From Sporosarcina sp. D27 (GTDB lineage: Bacteria > Bacillota > Bacilli > Bacillales_A > Planococcaceae): a stretch of 64,000 bases of DNA. A program made the translations under genes and the position numbers. Within the stretch, counting starts at the first letter, position 1; every line of letters starts with the position of its first letter. The stretch is from positions 62,001-126,000 of the forward strand of contig NZ_AZUC01000045.1 in NCBI RefSeq assembly GCF_000586555.1, in the 5' to 3' direction. The notes under the pieces were generated by a model that saw only the letters and a list, made by a program, of their open reading frames with translations, was not told the DNA's origin and searched no databases. Below, piece by piece: positions 25,504 through 35,044 of this stretch.

Positions 25504-26502
25504 TTATGAGTGCGCAATTAACGCTTGTTTTTCAGTAAGTTCGATTTCGAATCCGAGGTCTTCTAACATACGAAAGTCCGAATTGTCCTCTTGACCATCC
25601 GTAGTTAAATAGTCTCCTACAAATATACTGTTAGCTGCATACATTCCCATTGGTTGAAGTGATCTCAAATTGACTTCGCGTCCACCGGAAATCCGGATTT
25701 CCTTGGTTGGATTCATATAACGGAAGAGTGCCAATACTTTCAAGCAATAGCGTGGATTCAATTCATTCGTCCCTTCCAATTTCGTTCCGTCAATAGCATG
25801 CAAAAAGTTTACAGGAATGGAATCTGCATTTAACCTACGAAGTGCCCGTGTAATATCGACGACATCCTCTTTAGTCTCTTTCATCCCGATTATGGCTCCT
25901 GAGCATGGAGAGATTCCATACTTTTTCGCAATTTCAACTGTGTCTACACGATCTTTGTACGTATGTGAGGTTGTAATGAAATCATGATGACGCTCGGAAG
26001 TATTCAAGTTATGGTTATACCGATCGACGCCTGCTGCTTTCAGCTGCTCTGCTTGTTCTTCTTTTAAGATTCCCAAACACGCACACACGGTTAGACCATA
26101 CTTTTCCTTTATTTCCTCAACAGCTTCACTGACAACACGTACGTCTTTTCGAGTCGGACCTCGCCCGCTTGCCACGATACAATACGTTCCGATATTGTTG
26201 TCAAACGCCCGTTTAGCTCCTTCTAGAATTTCCTCTTTTGAGATGAATGGATACTTATCAATCGGCGCTGTGGATTTTGAAGATTGAGAGCAATATCCAC
26301 AATCCTCCGGACAAAAGCCACTCTTTGCATTCATGATCATATTCAGTTTTACCTTTTTCCCGAAATATTGACGTCGAATCATATAGGCTCCATCTAGCAG
26401 AGATAAAACCTCGTCATCATTTGTGTTCAAAATCGACAATGCTTCTTCATTTGAAAGCTCTTTTCCTTCAATGACTTCTTGTGCGAGTGTTCTCCAGTTC
26501 AT
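25504..26502 (-). CDS. bioB: Biotin synthase
   Basis: 332 residues. Radical-SAM motif CPEDCGYC (CxxxCxxC), YMIRRQYFGKKVKLNMIMN, and the [2Fe-2S] and substrate segments NHNLNTSERHHD and RISGGREVNL. It inserts sulfur into dethiobiotin. AAAGGGG lies eight bases before the ATG. It is the last gene of bioD-bioA-bioY-bioB and overlaps bioY by 35 bases. Confidence 0.97.
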   Translation of the reverse strand: MNWRTLAQEVIEGKELSNEEALSILNTNDDEVLSLLDGAYMIRRQYFGKKVKLNMIMNAKSGFCPEDCGYCSQSSKSTAPIDKYPFISKEEILEGAKRAFDNNIGTYCIVASGRGPTRKDVRVVSEAVEEIKEKYGLTVCACLGILKEEQAEQLKAAGVDRYNHNLNTSERHHDFITTSHTYKDRVDTVEIAKKYGISPCSGAIIGMKETKEDVVDITRALRRLNADSIPVNFLHAIDGTKLEGTNELNPRYCLKVLALFRYMNPTKEIRISGGREVNLRSLQPMGMYAANSIFVGDYLTTDGQEDNSDFRMLEDLGFEIELTEKQALIAHS

Positions 26503-27076
26503 GTCGTACGCCCCTTTTTATGTGAATAAATTTTTTCAATATCGGATATAATCTTGCAGCGAGTAATCCCGTGCCTACAGCAAGCGCAATATCTACAACA
26601 ATCGTGCTAAAGAATCCGGCTACCAAGACGTGCATGGCGTTTGTAGGTGTATCCATCCAGCTATTCAGTGCGACGTACAAATAAGGGACTCCAATTGCAT
26701 AAGTAACCACGGTTCCCGCCAGATTTGCCAAGATAAAGTGCTTTCGATTAGGAACCGAAATGCGCTCTATGATAAAGCCGATGACATAAGCAGCCGCAGC
26801 AAAGCCTATTAAGTAGCCGAATGTCGGTTGAAGGAGATACGTGATTCCTCCACCTTTTGTGAAAACCGGAAGTCCTGCTAACCCCACAAACAAATACACA
26901 AGCTGACTTTGTAGACCACGACTACTCCCTAATAACGTTCCTGCTAAAAAAACAATAACAATTTGTAATGTAAACGGGACAACCGGTAGCGTAATTTTAA
27001 TGAATGCACCTATTGCTGTTAATGATGCAAAAACCGCAATAAGAGCCATTGAATTTATGCTATTGGTTCTCTTCAT
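26468..27076 (-). CDS. bioY: Biotin transporter BioY (S component)
   Basis: About 202 residues with six TMs and the BioY segments [16 protein letters not shown] and [10 protein letters not shown]. It binds biotin at the membrane and usually works with the shared EcfA1A2T module, not present here. The start at 27076 overlaps the bioA stop (ATGA) with GAGGA about ten bases upstream; an earlier in-frame start (27139) lies inside bioA. The C-terminal tail runs 35 bases into bioB, slightly longer than usual. Confidence 0.93.
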   Translation of the reverse strand: MKRTNSINSMALIAVFASLTAIGAFIKITLPVVPFTLQIVIVFLAGTLLGSSRGLQSQLVYLFVGLAGLPVFTKGGGITYLLQPTFGYLIGFAAAAYVIGFIIERISVPNRKHFILANLAGTVVTYAIGVPYLYVALNSWMDTPTNAMHVLVAGFFSTIVVDIALAVGTGLLAARLYPILKKFIHIKRGVRHELENTRTRSH

Positions 27077-28440
27077 ACAAGTTGTCCTCGCTCGTAGAAA
27101 AATTGCTCCATCACTTCTTTCGTTGTATTCACCATCCATTCGATTTCTTCTTCAGAGATTACATAAGGTGGCATGAAGTAAATGATGTTGCCAAGCGGAC
27201 GTATCAGAAGCCCTTTTTTAAGAGCTCGCTGATAAATTTCATAGCCGATTCTTTCATCACTCGGAAAAGGTTCCTTCGTTTCGCAATCAGCCACCAATTC
27301 AATTGCACCAACAAAACCGGTTTGACGGTATTCTCCGACATACGGTAACTCGTCAAATGCTGCATGGGCGAGTTGTTGTAATAACTGCTGTTTCGGAAGC
27401 AACGTTTCCATTACCCGCTCTTCTTCAAAAATGGCGAGGACTTCTTGGGCTGCGCGAAGTGCTAGTGGGTTGCCTGTGTAACTATGCGAATGCAAGAACG
27501 CCTTCATCGTGCCATAGTCATCGTAAAATGCGCGATATACATCCTCTGTCGTTAGCACTGCAGACAAAGGTAAATATCCTCCAGTAATCCCTTTCGATAA
27601 ACATAGAAAATCCGGTGTAATATTTGCTTGCTCACAAGCAAAAAGTGTACCCGTTCGTCCAAAACCAACTGCCACTTCATCCGCAATTAGATGTACGTCA
27701 TATGCGTCACACAAATCCCGTAACTTTTTTAAGAATATCGGGGGATACATTTTCATTCCAGCTGCTGCTTGAATGAGTGGTTCGATAATGGCAGCAGAAA
27801 TAGTATCCGCATGTTTCTTGAGTTGCTTTTCAGTATCTTGAATACACTGTGCTTGGCACGTTTCAGGAGATTCCCCAAATGGACACCGGAAGCAATCGGG
27901 GCCTTGTGCGTGAACTACATTAAGTAATAGTGGCGCATATACATCGTTATATAATCCAACGCCTCCCATAGACAGTGCTCCAAGTGTCTCGCCATGATAG
28001 GCATTCGAAAATGCTAAAAATTGTTTTTTCTCAGGTTGACTAGTTTGGGCGCGGTATTGAAAACTCATTTTGAGTGCGACTTCAATGGCAGCGGACCCGT
28101 TATCTGCGAAAAACACTTTTTCTAGCCCTTGTGGAGTTAACTCCACAAGTTTTTCTGCAACATGAATAGCGGGCTCATGGGTGAAGTTTGCAAAAATCAC
28201 ATGCTCCAGCTTTTGTGCTTGATCCGCAATTGCCTGGCTGATCCGTGGATTTGTATGACCGAACAAGTTGACCCACCAAGAAGATACGGCATCCAAGTAT
28301 CGATTGCCTTGTTTGTCTGTCAACCAGACCCCTTCCCCTCGCTCAATAACAATTGGTGGGAAGGTCTCATAGTCTTTCATCTGCGCGCATGGATGCCAAA
28401 TATGTTCAACATCCCTTGCTTGTAGTTCTTCATACTTCAT
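27073..28440 (-). CDS. bioA: Adenosylmethionine-8-amino-7-oxononanoate aminotransferase
   Basis: 455 residues, class III PLP aminotransferase. It starts [20 protein letters not shown]; the PLP Lys is in [12 protein letters not shown] and [15 protein letters not shown] lines the cofactor pocket. It converts KAPA to DAPA using SAM. It overlaps bioD by 11 bases and bioY by 4. No bioF or bioW is in the window, so KAPA must be made elsewhere or imported. Confidence 0.96.
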   Translation of the reverse strand: MKYEELQARDVEHIWHPCAQMKDYETFPPIVIERGEGVWLTDKQGNRYLDAVSSWWVNLFGHTNPRISQAIADQAQKLEHVIFANFTHEPAIHVAEKLVELTPQGLEKVFFADNGSAAIEVALKMSFQYRAQTSQPEKKQFLAFSNAYHGETLGALSMGGVGLYNDVYAPLLLNVVHAQGPDCFRCPFGESPETCQAQCIQDTEKQLKKHADTISAAIIEPLIQAAAGMKMYPPIFLKKLRDLCDAYDVHLIADEVAVGFGRTGTLFACEQANITPDFLCLSKGITGGYLPLSAVLTTEDVYRAFYDDYGTMKAFLHSHSYTGNPLALRAAQEVLAIFEEERVMETLLPKQQLLQQLAHAAFDELPYVGEYRQTGFVGAIELVADCETKEPFPSDERIGYEIYQRALKKGLLIRPLGNIIYFMPPYVISEEEIEWMVNTTKEVMEQFFYERGQLV

Positions 28441-29110
28441 TGGACATCAACCTTTCCAAGATCGGCACGTCCGTAAAACTTTCAATTGTACGATTTGCCT
28501 CAATAACCGCGAATGGTAGCCCTGTAAATCGACGGATTGTGTCTATGTTATTTTGCTCTATCGGGGTTTGGTTGAATTGGTTGAATACAATTCCTTGCAC
28601 ACTGATTCCACGCGTATGCAACGCTTCAATCGACAACAGTGTGTGATTGATGGTGCCTAGTTTCGTAGAAGCGACAAGGACAACCGGCAATTTCGTTTGT
28701 TCCACCACGTCCAATAATGTCTTTGTCGTATTTGAATGGAGCGGTACGTATAAGCCGCCTGCACCTTCACAAATAACCGTTTCGAATTTTGTTTTTAAAC
28801 GCTCAATTGTATGTAGCAACAGGTTTTCGTCAATTTGCTTGCCAGCTAACTCAGCAGCATAATGCGGAGACGCCGCTATTGGAAATGAATATGTATTGAG
28901 TGAATCGTTGTCCAAGGAATACAAACTATAATCCTTATAACTTGACGTATCCTCATAATGACCCTGGTCTGCGTCGACAACAAGACCTGTTTGTACCGGT
29001 TTGTAAGGCGTGACGGCTAGCCCCGTTTTCTGAAGTTCTCTCAAGAATAACGTCGTCACAAATGTTTTTCCGATTTCCGTATCTGTCCCAACTACCCAAA
29101 AGTGTTTCAT
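28430..29110 (-). CDS. bioD: Dethiobiotin synthetase
   Basis: About 226 residues. P-loop [10 protein letters not shown] at the N-terminus, YKPVQTG, and [14 protein letters not shown]-dependent closure of the ureido ring of DAPA. The ATG at 29110 has an AAGG-type site eight bases upstream; an ATG at 29128 has none. First gene of the biotin operon, behind a BirA-type operator. Confidence 0.95.
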   Translation of the reverse strand: MKHFWVVGTDTEIGKTFVTTLFLRELQKTGLAVTPYKPVQTGLVVDADQGHYEDTSSYKDYSLYSLDNDSLNTYSFPIAASPHYAAELAGKQIDENLLLHTIERLKTKFETVICEGAGGLYVPLHSNTTKTLLDVVEQTKLPVVLVASTKLGTINHTLLSIEALHTRGISVQGIVFNQFNQTPIEQNNIDTIRRFTGLPFAVIEANRTIESFTDVPILERLMSNEV

Positions 29111-29150
29111 CGTAAATACCTTCTTCATTTATCAGAATGAATTTCATTTG

Positions 29151-29180
29151 CGTTAACCTAATTAATAATTTAGTTAACAC
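29151..29180. promoter_or_regulatory. BirA operator of the biotin operon
   Basis: On the minus strand TGTTAAC and GTTAACG are separated by 15 A/T-rich bases, the bipartite form bound by BirA-biotinyl-AMP in Bacillales. A promoter TTGTGA-18-TAAATT overlaps it, so binding would block transcription. Confidence 0.85.
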
Positions 29181-29221
29181 AAATAGGTTATCACAATTTT
29201 ATTCATTCGTAAAATAGTATT

Positions 29222-29268
29222 AAAAAAAGCAGACTGCAAAGAGCTTATTGCTCCTTACTGTCTGCTAG
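29222..29268 (-). terminator. Terminator after the MFS gene
   Basis: On the minus strand AGCAGAC...GGAGC-aataa-GCTC...GTCTGCT is followed by seven T. Confidence 0.85.
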
Positions 29269-29346
29269 TAGTATTTTGATAGACTGGTTTCAATATGCAT
29301 CTGTTCAAAACTGAAATTAAAAGTTTGTAAGTTACCTGTTAACTCA

Positions 29347-30552
29347 TCAACATAATGGCTTTCGAACAAGTCCCATATATAGGATGAACGCCATTAAACT
29401 ACAACTTATAATAACAATCCCTAATGGCCATGCGTTATGGTCACCTGCAATTCCGACAAGTGGTGAGACGATTGCCCCTCCGATAAATGGCAATAGCCCG
29501 AGGAATGCAGAAGCACTCCCTGCAGCCTGACTTTGTCGATGCATCGCGAGTGAAAAAGAAGAGGTCGAGACCATTCCGACACTGGATACGATTAATAAGA
29601 ATGCGGTTGCGACGACAAATAGCGGTCCTTGTTGCCATATGACGAGCAATAACAGTACACTACCTGTTAACGAAATGAGTACGCCCGTCATTAGGAAATT
29701 CAATTCAGATATTTTATGCGATAAACGACCAGTGATTTGCGCAGCTGCAATGATCCCAATGCCGTTCAACGCAAAGAATAGAGAAAACTGTTGTGGTGAT
29801 ACACCATACATGTTTTGCAGGACAAAAGGTGAACCTGCGATATAAGCGAACATAGAAGCCATGACAAACGCTTGTGTAAGCGCTATGCCCATAAACTGAC
29901 GATCCTTGAGTAACCGACCAAATGTCTTGAAGACTGATAGGATTCCCTTTTCTGCACGGTTCTCAATTGGAAGTGTATCCGGTAAAAAACCTGCAGTTCC
30001 TACAAACATCAGTAATCCGATACCACCAAGTACGAAAAACACAACTGGCCACGAAGCAAAACTTAAAATGGCGCCACCTGCGATAGGTGCGAGAATGGGT
30101 GCAGCCCCATTTACTATTGAGAGCAATGCCATGAATTTTGTGAGTTCGTGTCCTGCGTACAGATCCCTCGAACAGGCTCTCGCAATCACGATACCCGCAG
30201 CACCTGTTAACCCTTGAACAAAACGAAGGAGGATGAACGGCCAAATGGATGTCGTGAACGCACAAAGTACCGATGCAATTGCATAGACCACAAGCGTCAT
30301 AACGAGTGGTCGGCGTCTCCCGTAAATATCGCTTAGCGGACCAAATAGGAGTTGCCCCGCGCCAAGTCCAATTAAACAAGCCGTCAAGCTTAACTGAACA
30401 AGCGAGGTGGATGCGCTCATATCCACCGCCACCGCTGGCAGTCCCGGTAAGTACATATCCATCGATAGCGGGCCAAATGCTGTCAATGAACCGAGCAGCA
30501 CGACGAGCCAAAGTGTCGGCAGTGGTTTCTTGATGGTGATTGCTTTTGTCAT
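29347..30552 (-). CDS. Bcr/CflA-family MFS multidrug efflux transporter
   Basis: 401 residues, 12 TMs. Bcr/CflA N-terminus (GPLSMDMYLPGLP), the A motif GPLSDIYGRRRPL and the C motif region GLTGAAGIVIARA. It exports small drugs or metabolites by proton antiport (bicyclomycin, chloramphenicol or sulfonamides in relatives). The start at 30552 has a G-rich site; an upstream GTG/ATG (30597) is less likely. A 21-bp repeat array lies in its upstream region. Confidence 0.93.
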   Translation of the reverse strand: MTKAITIKKPLPTLWLVVLLGSLTAFGPLSMDMYLPGLPAVAVDMSASTSLVQLSLTACLIGLGAGQLLFGPLSDIYGRRRPLVMTLVVYAIASVLCAFTTSIWPFILLRFVQGLTGAAGIVIARACSRDLYAGHELTKFMALLSIVNGAAPILAPIAGGAILSFASWPVVFFVLGGIGLLMFVGTAGFLPDTLPIENRAEKGILSVFKTFGRLLKDRQFMGIALTQAFVMASMFAYIAGSPFVLQNMYGVSPQQFSLFFALNGIGIIAAAQITGRLSHKISELNFLMTGVLISLTGSVLLLLVIWQQGPLFVVATAFLLIVSSVGMVSTSSFSLAMHRQSQAAGSASAFLGLLPFIGGAIVSPLVGIAGDHNAWPLGIVIISCSLMAFILYMGLVRKPLC

Positions 30553-30663
30553 TTCCCCAAATCCTTTTCTATGAAATTCTACGGTGGAGTATACCACACT
30601 GCGTGTGGCGTGTGTTGTCGGATAGAAATTGTATTGGACTTGGGAGAGGATGAGAGCTATGCA

Positions 30664-30768
30664 GGAACGGGCGGGTTCTCTGTGGGAACGAGCGGGTTCT
30701 CTGCCAGAACGAGCGGGTTCTCCGCCGGAACGAGCGGGTTCTCTGCCGGAACGAGCGGGTTGTATTTA
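30664..30768. repeat. 21-bp tandem repeat array, five units
   Basis: Five units start at 30664, 30685, 30706, 30727 and 30748, consensus GGAACGAGCGGGTTCTCTGC. Each contains the dyad GAAC-gagcgg-GTTC. It lies between the MFS start and the terminator of the lipoprotein gene. Confidence 0.93.
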
Positions 30769-30789
30769 GCGGATTCAGCTGGACATCAA

Positions 30790-30825
30790 AACACCAGCCC
30801 CATCCTATCTTAGGATGGGGCTGGT
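30790..30825 (-). terminator. Terminator after the lipoprotein gene
   Basis: A perfect 14-bp stem ACCAGCCCCATCCT / AGGATGGGGCTGGT with a five-base loop. The T-run on the minus strand is short (GTTTT). Confidence 0.8.
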
Positions 30826-30837
30826 ACAAAGAATCAC

Positions 30838-31512
30838 TTAAAGTTCACCAGCTTCAAAGTTCTCGGCATTGATTTCCGGGTCGTTTACATTACTAATGAC
30901 AAATTCGATGTAAGTATCAGAGTCTTCTGCGAGCAAGTTAAATTTGTCAGTTTTTACGAAATGATAATCATCGCTACTTTCTTCGTCTGGGTTAGAAAAA
31001 TGGAGTTCCTTCATCCAGCCGTCTACTTCCTCTTCAGAAGCAGATGGATCAGCGCCATGAATAATGGAACGCACGACTCCAAACGCTTCTTTTCGGTCAC
31101 CAAACATACTGAACATAACAGCACGGACTTCTTCTTCGCCTTTTTTGCCCAGCAGTTGCATACGACGGTTCTCATCGTATGTCATATCTATAATTTCGTG
31201 ATCCCCTTCAGAACCTGACGCTCTCCAATCTAAATTGTCGACACGCTCAGGGACCCCGACTTCTTCAGCGAACTTATTGAAGTTAGTTTGAAAGTCTTTA
31301 GCTGTCACACCAATTTGCATATCTGATGCTTCCTCTGATGCCTCTGCTTCAACTTCTTCAGTTGAACTTTCTGACCCTGTTCGTTCTTCAGCAGAGACTT
31401 CCGGCTTTTCCACATCCGATTTGCTTGTCTGATTTTCTTTATCTTCACCACACGCAGTGAGTGCAAGCACTAGTAGCGAACCTAGGAATACCCCAGCCCA
31501 TTTCTTTAACAT
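30838..31512 (-). CDS. Lipoprotein of unknown function
   Basis: 224 residues. A lipoprotein signal with lipobox LTAC (Cys near residue 21) is followed by a Glu/Ser-rich linker of about 45 residues and a globular domain. It would be anchored to the outer face of the membrane. The neighbours do not suggest a role. No named family recognised. The region 31513-31755 holds only its promoter area and the terminator of selO. Confidence 0.85.
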   Translation of the reverse strand: MLKKWAGVFLGSLLVLALTACGEDKENQTSKSDVEKPEVSAEERTGSESSTEEVEAEASEEASDMQIGVTAKDFQTNFNKFAEEVGVPERVDNLDWRASGSEGDHEIIDMTYDENRRMQLLGKKGEEEVRAVMFSMFGDRKEAFGVVRSIIHGADPSASEEEVDGWMKELHFSNPDEESSDDYHFVKTDKFNLLAEDSDTYIEFVISNVNDPEINAENFEAGEL

Positions 31513-31755
31513 ATTTCCCCAACCCCTGTCTAAGATTTTTTCAACTTCCCCACTATAGCGACTACTCAGATTATAATCAATTTAATGTACTGTGATTTCA
31601 ATAAAATAATCACTTACTACCAGATTACTAGAAATTGTTTAGATCTTAGTCACTAGATTAAATGTTACAAGCATAGTATATTTAACTTTTCTCCCTTAAT
31701 AATAACCATAAAAAAGACGAACACCTTTTAAGCGTTCGCATTTTCCATTGTCTTA

Positions 31756-33198
31756 TTATGTTCCACAATACGTTCGATACGGTGCTGATGAATCAGATGA
31801 CGTCGTATAAGCAGCATGCTCTTTAGAATAAGAATATGGGGAAGCAAGCACTTGATTCAACTTGTGCAACACACTGAAGTCGCCATTTGCCGCTGCCTCT
31901 ATCGCCTCTTCTACTCTATGGTTGCGCGGAATCACTGAAGGATTGCTAAGTCGCATTACTTCATAAGATTCTTCAAGAGTTGCATTCTGTTGCTTTCGTC
32001 GCATCTCCCACTTTTTCTTCCACTCGACAAAAGCAGCTTCACTGAACCAATCTGGTTTCTTTAAGCTTTCATCTGTTAATGCCCTGAACGTATTCGTAAA
32101 GTCTGCTTGAGCGTCTTTCATGATAAGCAATAACTCCTTCGCAAGAGCCTCGTCTACCTGTTGTTCATCCAACAAACCTAGCTTCGCTCGCATCCCGTTC
32201 AGCCATTTTCGCTCAAAAACCTTACCAAATCGTGCAAGTTGCTTCTCCGCTATTTGAATTGCCTCATCCTGATTCTCATCGAGTAGTGGCAGTAACGTTT
32301 CCGCAAATCTGGCCAAGTTCCACGATGCAATTCCCGGCTGGTTGCCGTATTTGTACCGTCCATTTACATCAATAGAACTGAATACGGTCGATGGGTCGTA
32401 TACGTCCATAAAAGCACATGGTCCATAATCGATTGTTTCTCCACTAATCGTCATATTATCGGTGTTCATAACCCCGTGGATGAACCCAACAAGCTGCCAC
32501 TTGGCAATCAATGTTGCCTGTCGCTCAATCACATTTTCGAGCAACAGTTCATACCGATTGTCTCTTGAAACAATGTCTGGATAATGCCGCTTTATGGCGT
32601 AATCCGCCAGCTTCTTCAAATCTTCAGGTACTTGACGGGCGGCTGCGTATTGGAACGTTCCCACTCGTAAATAACTGCTCGTTGTCCTGACAAGAACAGC
32701 GCCAGGCAATACGGTTTCACGAAGCACATCATTGCCAGTCAACGTAACAGAAAGGCTTCTCGACGTAGGAATGCCTAATGCATGCATCGCTTCGCTAATG
32801 ATATACTCACGTAACATGGGACCAAGTGCTGCGAGACCATCGCCGCCACGTGAAAATGCCGTAGGACCCGATCCTTTTAAGCCGATATCCACTCGATCTC
32901 CTGACGGGGTCAGTTGCTCGCCCAAAAGAATGGCTCGCCCATCACCAAGCATCGTAAAATTCCCAAACTGATGCCCGGCATACGCTTGTGCAATTGGCGC
33001 AGCACCTTCTGGTAGTTCATTACCAGAAAGTGCTTCAGAATTCAACTTCTCAACTTCCAGACCAAGCAATTCTACGAGGCCTTTATTCAGCAAAACCACT
33101 TTTGGAGAAGTTGCCTCTTCAGGAGTCGCTTCTGCAAAAAACACTTCCGGCAATTGACTGTAGCTATTGTCCAAATTCCACCCTGCTTTTGAATACAC
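31756..33198 (-). CDS. selO: Protein adenylyltransferase SelO (YdiU family)
   Basis: 480 residues, typical family length. Pseudokinase-like motifs: [38 protein letters not shown] and [11 protein letters not shown]...[13 protein letters not shown]. It transfers AMP to Ser/Thr/Tyr residues of target proteins, linked to redox stress. Translation starts at a GTG at 33198 with GGGAGTGA upstream. The bacterial form here has no selenocysteine; its C-terminus ends YCGT. Confidence 0.93.
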   Translation of the reverse strand: MYSKAGWNLDNSYSQLPEVFFAEATPEEATSPKVVLLNKGLVELLGLEVEKLNSEALSGNELPEGAAPIAQAYAGHQFGNFTMLGDGRAILLGEQLTPSGDRVDIGLKGSGPTAFSRGGDGLAALGPMLREYIISEAMHALGIPTSRSLSVTLTGNDVLRETVLPGAVLVRTTSSYLRVGTFQYAAARQVPEDLKKLADYAIKRHYPDIVSRDNRYELLLENVIERQATLIAKWQLVGFIHGVMNTDNMTISGETIDYGPCAFMDVYDPSTVFSSIDVNGRYKYGNQPGIASWNLARFAETLLPLLDENQDEAIQIAEKQLARFGKVFERKWLNGMRAKLGLLDEQQVDEALAKELLLIMKDAQADFTNTFRALTDESLKKPDWFSEAAFVEWKKKWEMRRKQQNATLEESYEVMRLSNPSVIPRNHRVEEAIEAAANGDFSVLHKLNQVLASPYSYSKEHAAYTTSSDSSAPYRTYCGT

Positions 33199-33275
33199 GT
33201 GATCACTCCCTTTACCTGTATACTACCCCTAGATTCACGAAAAACGATAGAGAAATGAATTCTTTGAATGATAAA

Positions 33276-33304
33276 TGAAACGGTCGTGCTTTTTCACTCG
33301 TCTT
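33276..33304 (+). promoter_or_regulatory. ECF-type promoter upstream of the sigma factor gene
   Basis: TGAAAC (33276-33281), 17 bases, then CGTCTT (33299-33304): this matches the B. subtilis ECF consensus TGAAAC-N16/17-CGT. Transcription would start near 33310, which fits a translation start at 33349 and suggests autoregulation. Confidence 0.7.
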
Positions 33305-33348
33305 TAAGGTACACCAGGGTGGAGCGCAATGAGAAAGGATGGGTTGGC

Positions 33349-33897
33349 ATGCCTCGTGAGCACAAATCCGTTCCAGATTGGAAACAGGATGAATGGCTTG
33401 AGCAATTGATGGATCAGTACGGAAACCAGTTAACGAATCTTGCGTTCAGCTACCTCAAAGACTGGGGACGGGCGCAAGAAGTTGTTCAGGATGTTTTTGT
33501 GACATGTTTTCATCGAGCTCATCAGCTAGAGGAAATTCGTTCTGTAGAAGCATGGCTGTATCGGATTACGATTAACAAATGTAAAGATGTCTTGAAAAGT
33601 TCATGGTTCAAGCGTGTGATCGTAGGGAGTCAGCTCTTTCAATTTCTTCGATCAAAAGAACCAACTCCACATGAACACATGCTTCAGAACAGTGAGGATG
33701 AACAGTTGGCACAATGCGTGCTGGAACTACCTCTCACTTATCGAGAAGTCATTTTGCTCTATTATTACGAAGACCTTACAGTACCTGAAATCAGCGAACT
33801 GCTAGACATAAACCAGAATACACTTCGGACTCGACTCAAAAGAGGACGGGAAAAATTAGCACAACTGCTGGAAGGCGGGGATCAGGATGAAAGATGA
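33349..33897 (+). CDS. ECF-family RNA polymerase sigma factor
   Basis: 182 residues. Region 2 (LAFSYLKDWGRAQEVVQDVFV, AWLYRITINKCKD) and region 4 (LPLTYREVILLYYYEDLTV...LDINQNTLRTRLKRGREKL) are both present. The start at 33349 has GAAAGGA nine bases upstream. In-frame upstream codons back to 33268 lie before the ECF promoter and are rejected. It overlaps the following membrane protein by 11 bases, the usual layout of a sigma/anti-sigma pair. Confidence 0.9.
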   Translation: MPREHKSVPDWKQDEWLEQLMDQYGNQLTNLAFSYLKDWGRAQEVVQDVFVTCFHRAHQLEEIRSVEAWLYRITINKCKDVLKSSWFKRVIVGSQLFQFLRSKEPTPHEHMLQNSEDEQLAQCVLELPLTYREVILLYYYEDLTVPEISELLDINQNTLRTRLKRGREKLAQLLEGGDQDER

Positions 33898-34978
33898 GAA
33901 AACAAAAATTCGTTCCGCTTTTGACAAAACTGTTTTTCGTAAAGAGTCATTTACAAAACAAAACAAACAAGCTGTTAGACGAAAAATTCGATGTAAACAA
34001 CGCCCAGCCCGAATCGTTCCTGCGATTGTTGGAACAATTGTTGCGATATCCTTGTTATTCATAGGTATCTTTTTAATAAAAGGAGATCTGTTGAATTCTA
34101 CAAAACCCGATGGACTATCCGGTAAAGAAGCGAGTAGTTCAGGAGTATTTACTATAGAGGACATTTTAGATGGACCCTTCCCCGCTAATGAAACCTACTA
34201 CATTATCTTGCCAATTACATGGAACGGGAACAGCGCAGCGACTATTAATTCCATTGAATTAATCAAAGAAAACCAGCAATCCCTTCATACAACTGATGGA
34301 ATTTCCTATTCATTCTATCGTGCAGACGAGAAGAAAAAGCCTGGTGTTTATGAACGCGATCAGATTGGGGAGATTTCAGAGATTCATGGCTTTCAGATTG
34401 AAGATGAAAGCAGTTTAGTTTTAGAGGTATCATTGAAAAATGTAGTACCTGACAAAACCCGTACCATTAAAATTTCATATTCTGTGGACGGTGTAGAAAA
34501 AGAACAACTCATTGTAACTGGCATCATACAGGGCTTGGAAACGTTACCTGAGGATACGGCTAGTGAACAGGCTGCCATTGAATTGAACGCCGCTGAACAG
34601 AATGTGTATACTGCATTTGAGCAAGATTTAGATACTCAACATTTAACAGGTTTGTCCCCTATGAGCGTGGCAAAGCTTTATATTCACGCATCATACTTAG
34701 GTGATCGCGAGGTCGAATATGCACTCTATACCGATCAAGAAGAGTTCATCCAATGGAGCCAGGCGGAAGATCAAGCGATCCCTGAATCCGACCGCGGTAC
34801 ACCTGAACAATTGACTCAGCAGTATCGAAACTTTGAAGAGGGTCGATTTCTTCAGACAAGTAAAATTGAAGGGTACATTGAATATTATCCAAATGGTAAA
34901 AAGGAATCTCCCTCTGGATTTCAACTGATCAAAAACGAAGACGATGTTTGGCAAGTTGCATTCATGCCGATTCAGTAA
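33887..34978 (+). CDS. Membrane-anchored putative anti-sigma factor
   Basis: 363 residues. A basic N-terminal cytoplasmic segment of about 45 residues, one TM (PAIVGTIVAISLLFIGIFLI) and a large external domain. Overlap with the ECF sigma gene and this topology indicate that it holds the sigma factor at the membrane. The external domain looks beta-rich, with sensor-like repeats of unknown ligand. No zinc-binding HxxxCxxC anti-sigma motif is visible. Confidence 0.8.
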   Translation: MKDEKTKIRSAFDKTVFRKESFTKQNKQAVRRKIRCKQRPARIVPAIVGTIVAISLLFIGIFLIKGDLLNSTKPDGLSGKEASSSGVFTIEDILDGPFPANETYYIILPITWNGNSAATINSIELIKENQQSLHTTDGISYSFYRADEKKKPGVYERDQIGEISEIHGFQIEDESSLVLEVSLKNVVPDKTRTIKISYSVDGVEKEQLIVTGIIQGLETLPEDTASEQAAIELNAAEQNVYTAFEQDLDTQHLTGLSPMSVAKLYIHASYLGDREVEYALYTDQEEFIQWSQAEDQAIPESDRGTPEQLTQQYRNFEEGRFLQTSKIEGYIEYYPNGKKESPSGFQLIKNEDDVWQVAFMPIQ

Positions 34979-34982
34979 ATAA

Positions 34983-35043
34983 AGAAAACCAGTGGATCGA
35001 TACGGAAGAGCCCTTTGCTCTCCGTTCAATCCACTGGTTTTTA
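34983..35043. terminator. Bidirectional terminator between anti-sigma and ABC-F genes
   Basis: AAACCAGTGGAT pairs with ATCCACTGGTTT, with the inner ACGGAAGAGC / GCTCTCCGT, flanked by A and T runs. Confidence 0.92.
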
Positions 35044-35044
35044 G

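Noticed and set aside
33268..33348. N-terminal extension of the ECF sigma factor
   Set aside because: This segment contains the ECF promoter, and the codons lack a ribosome binding site.
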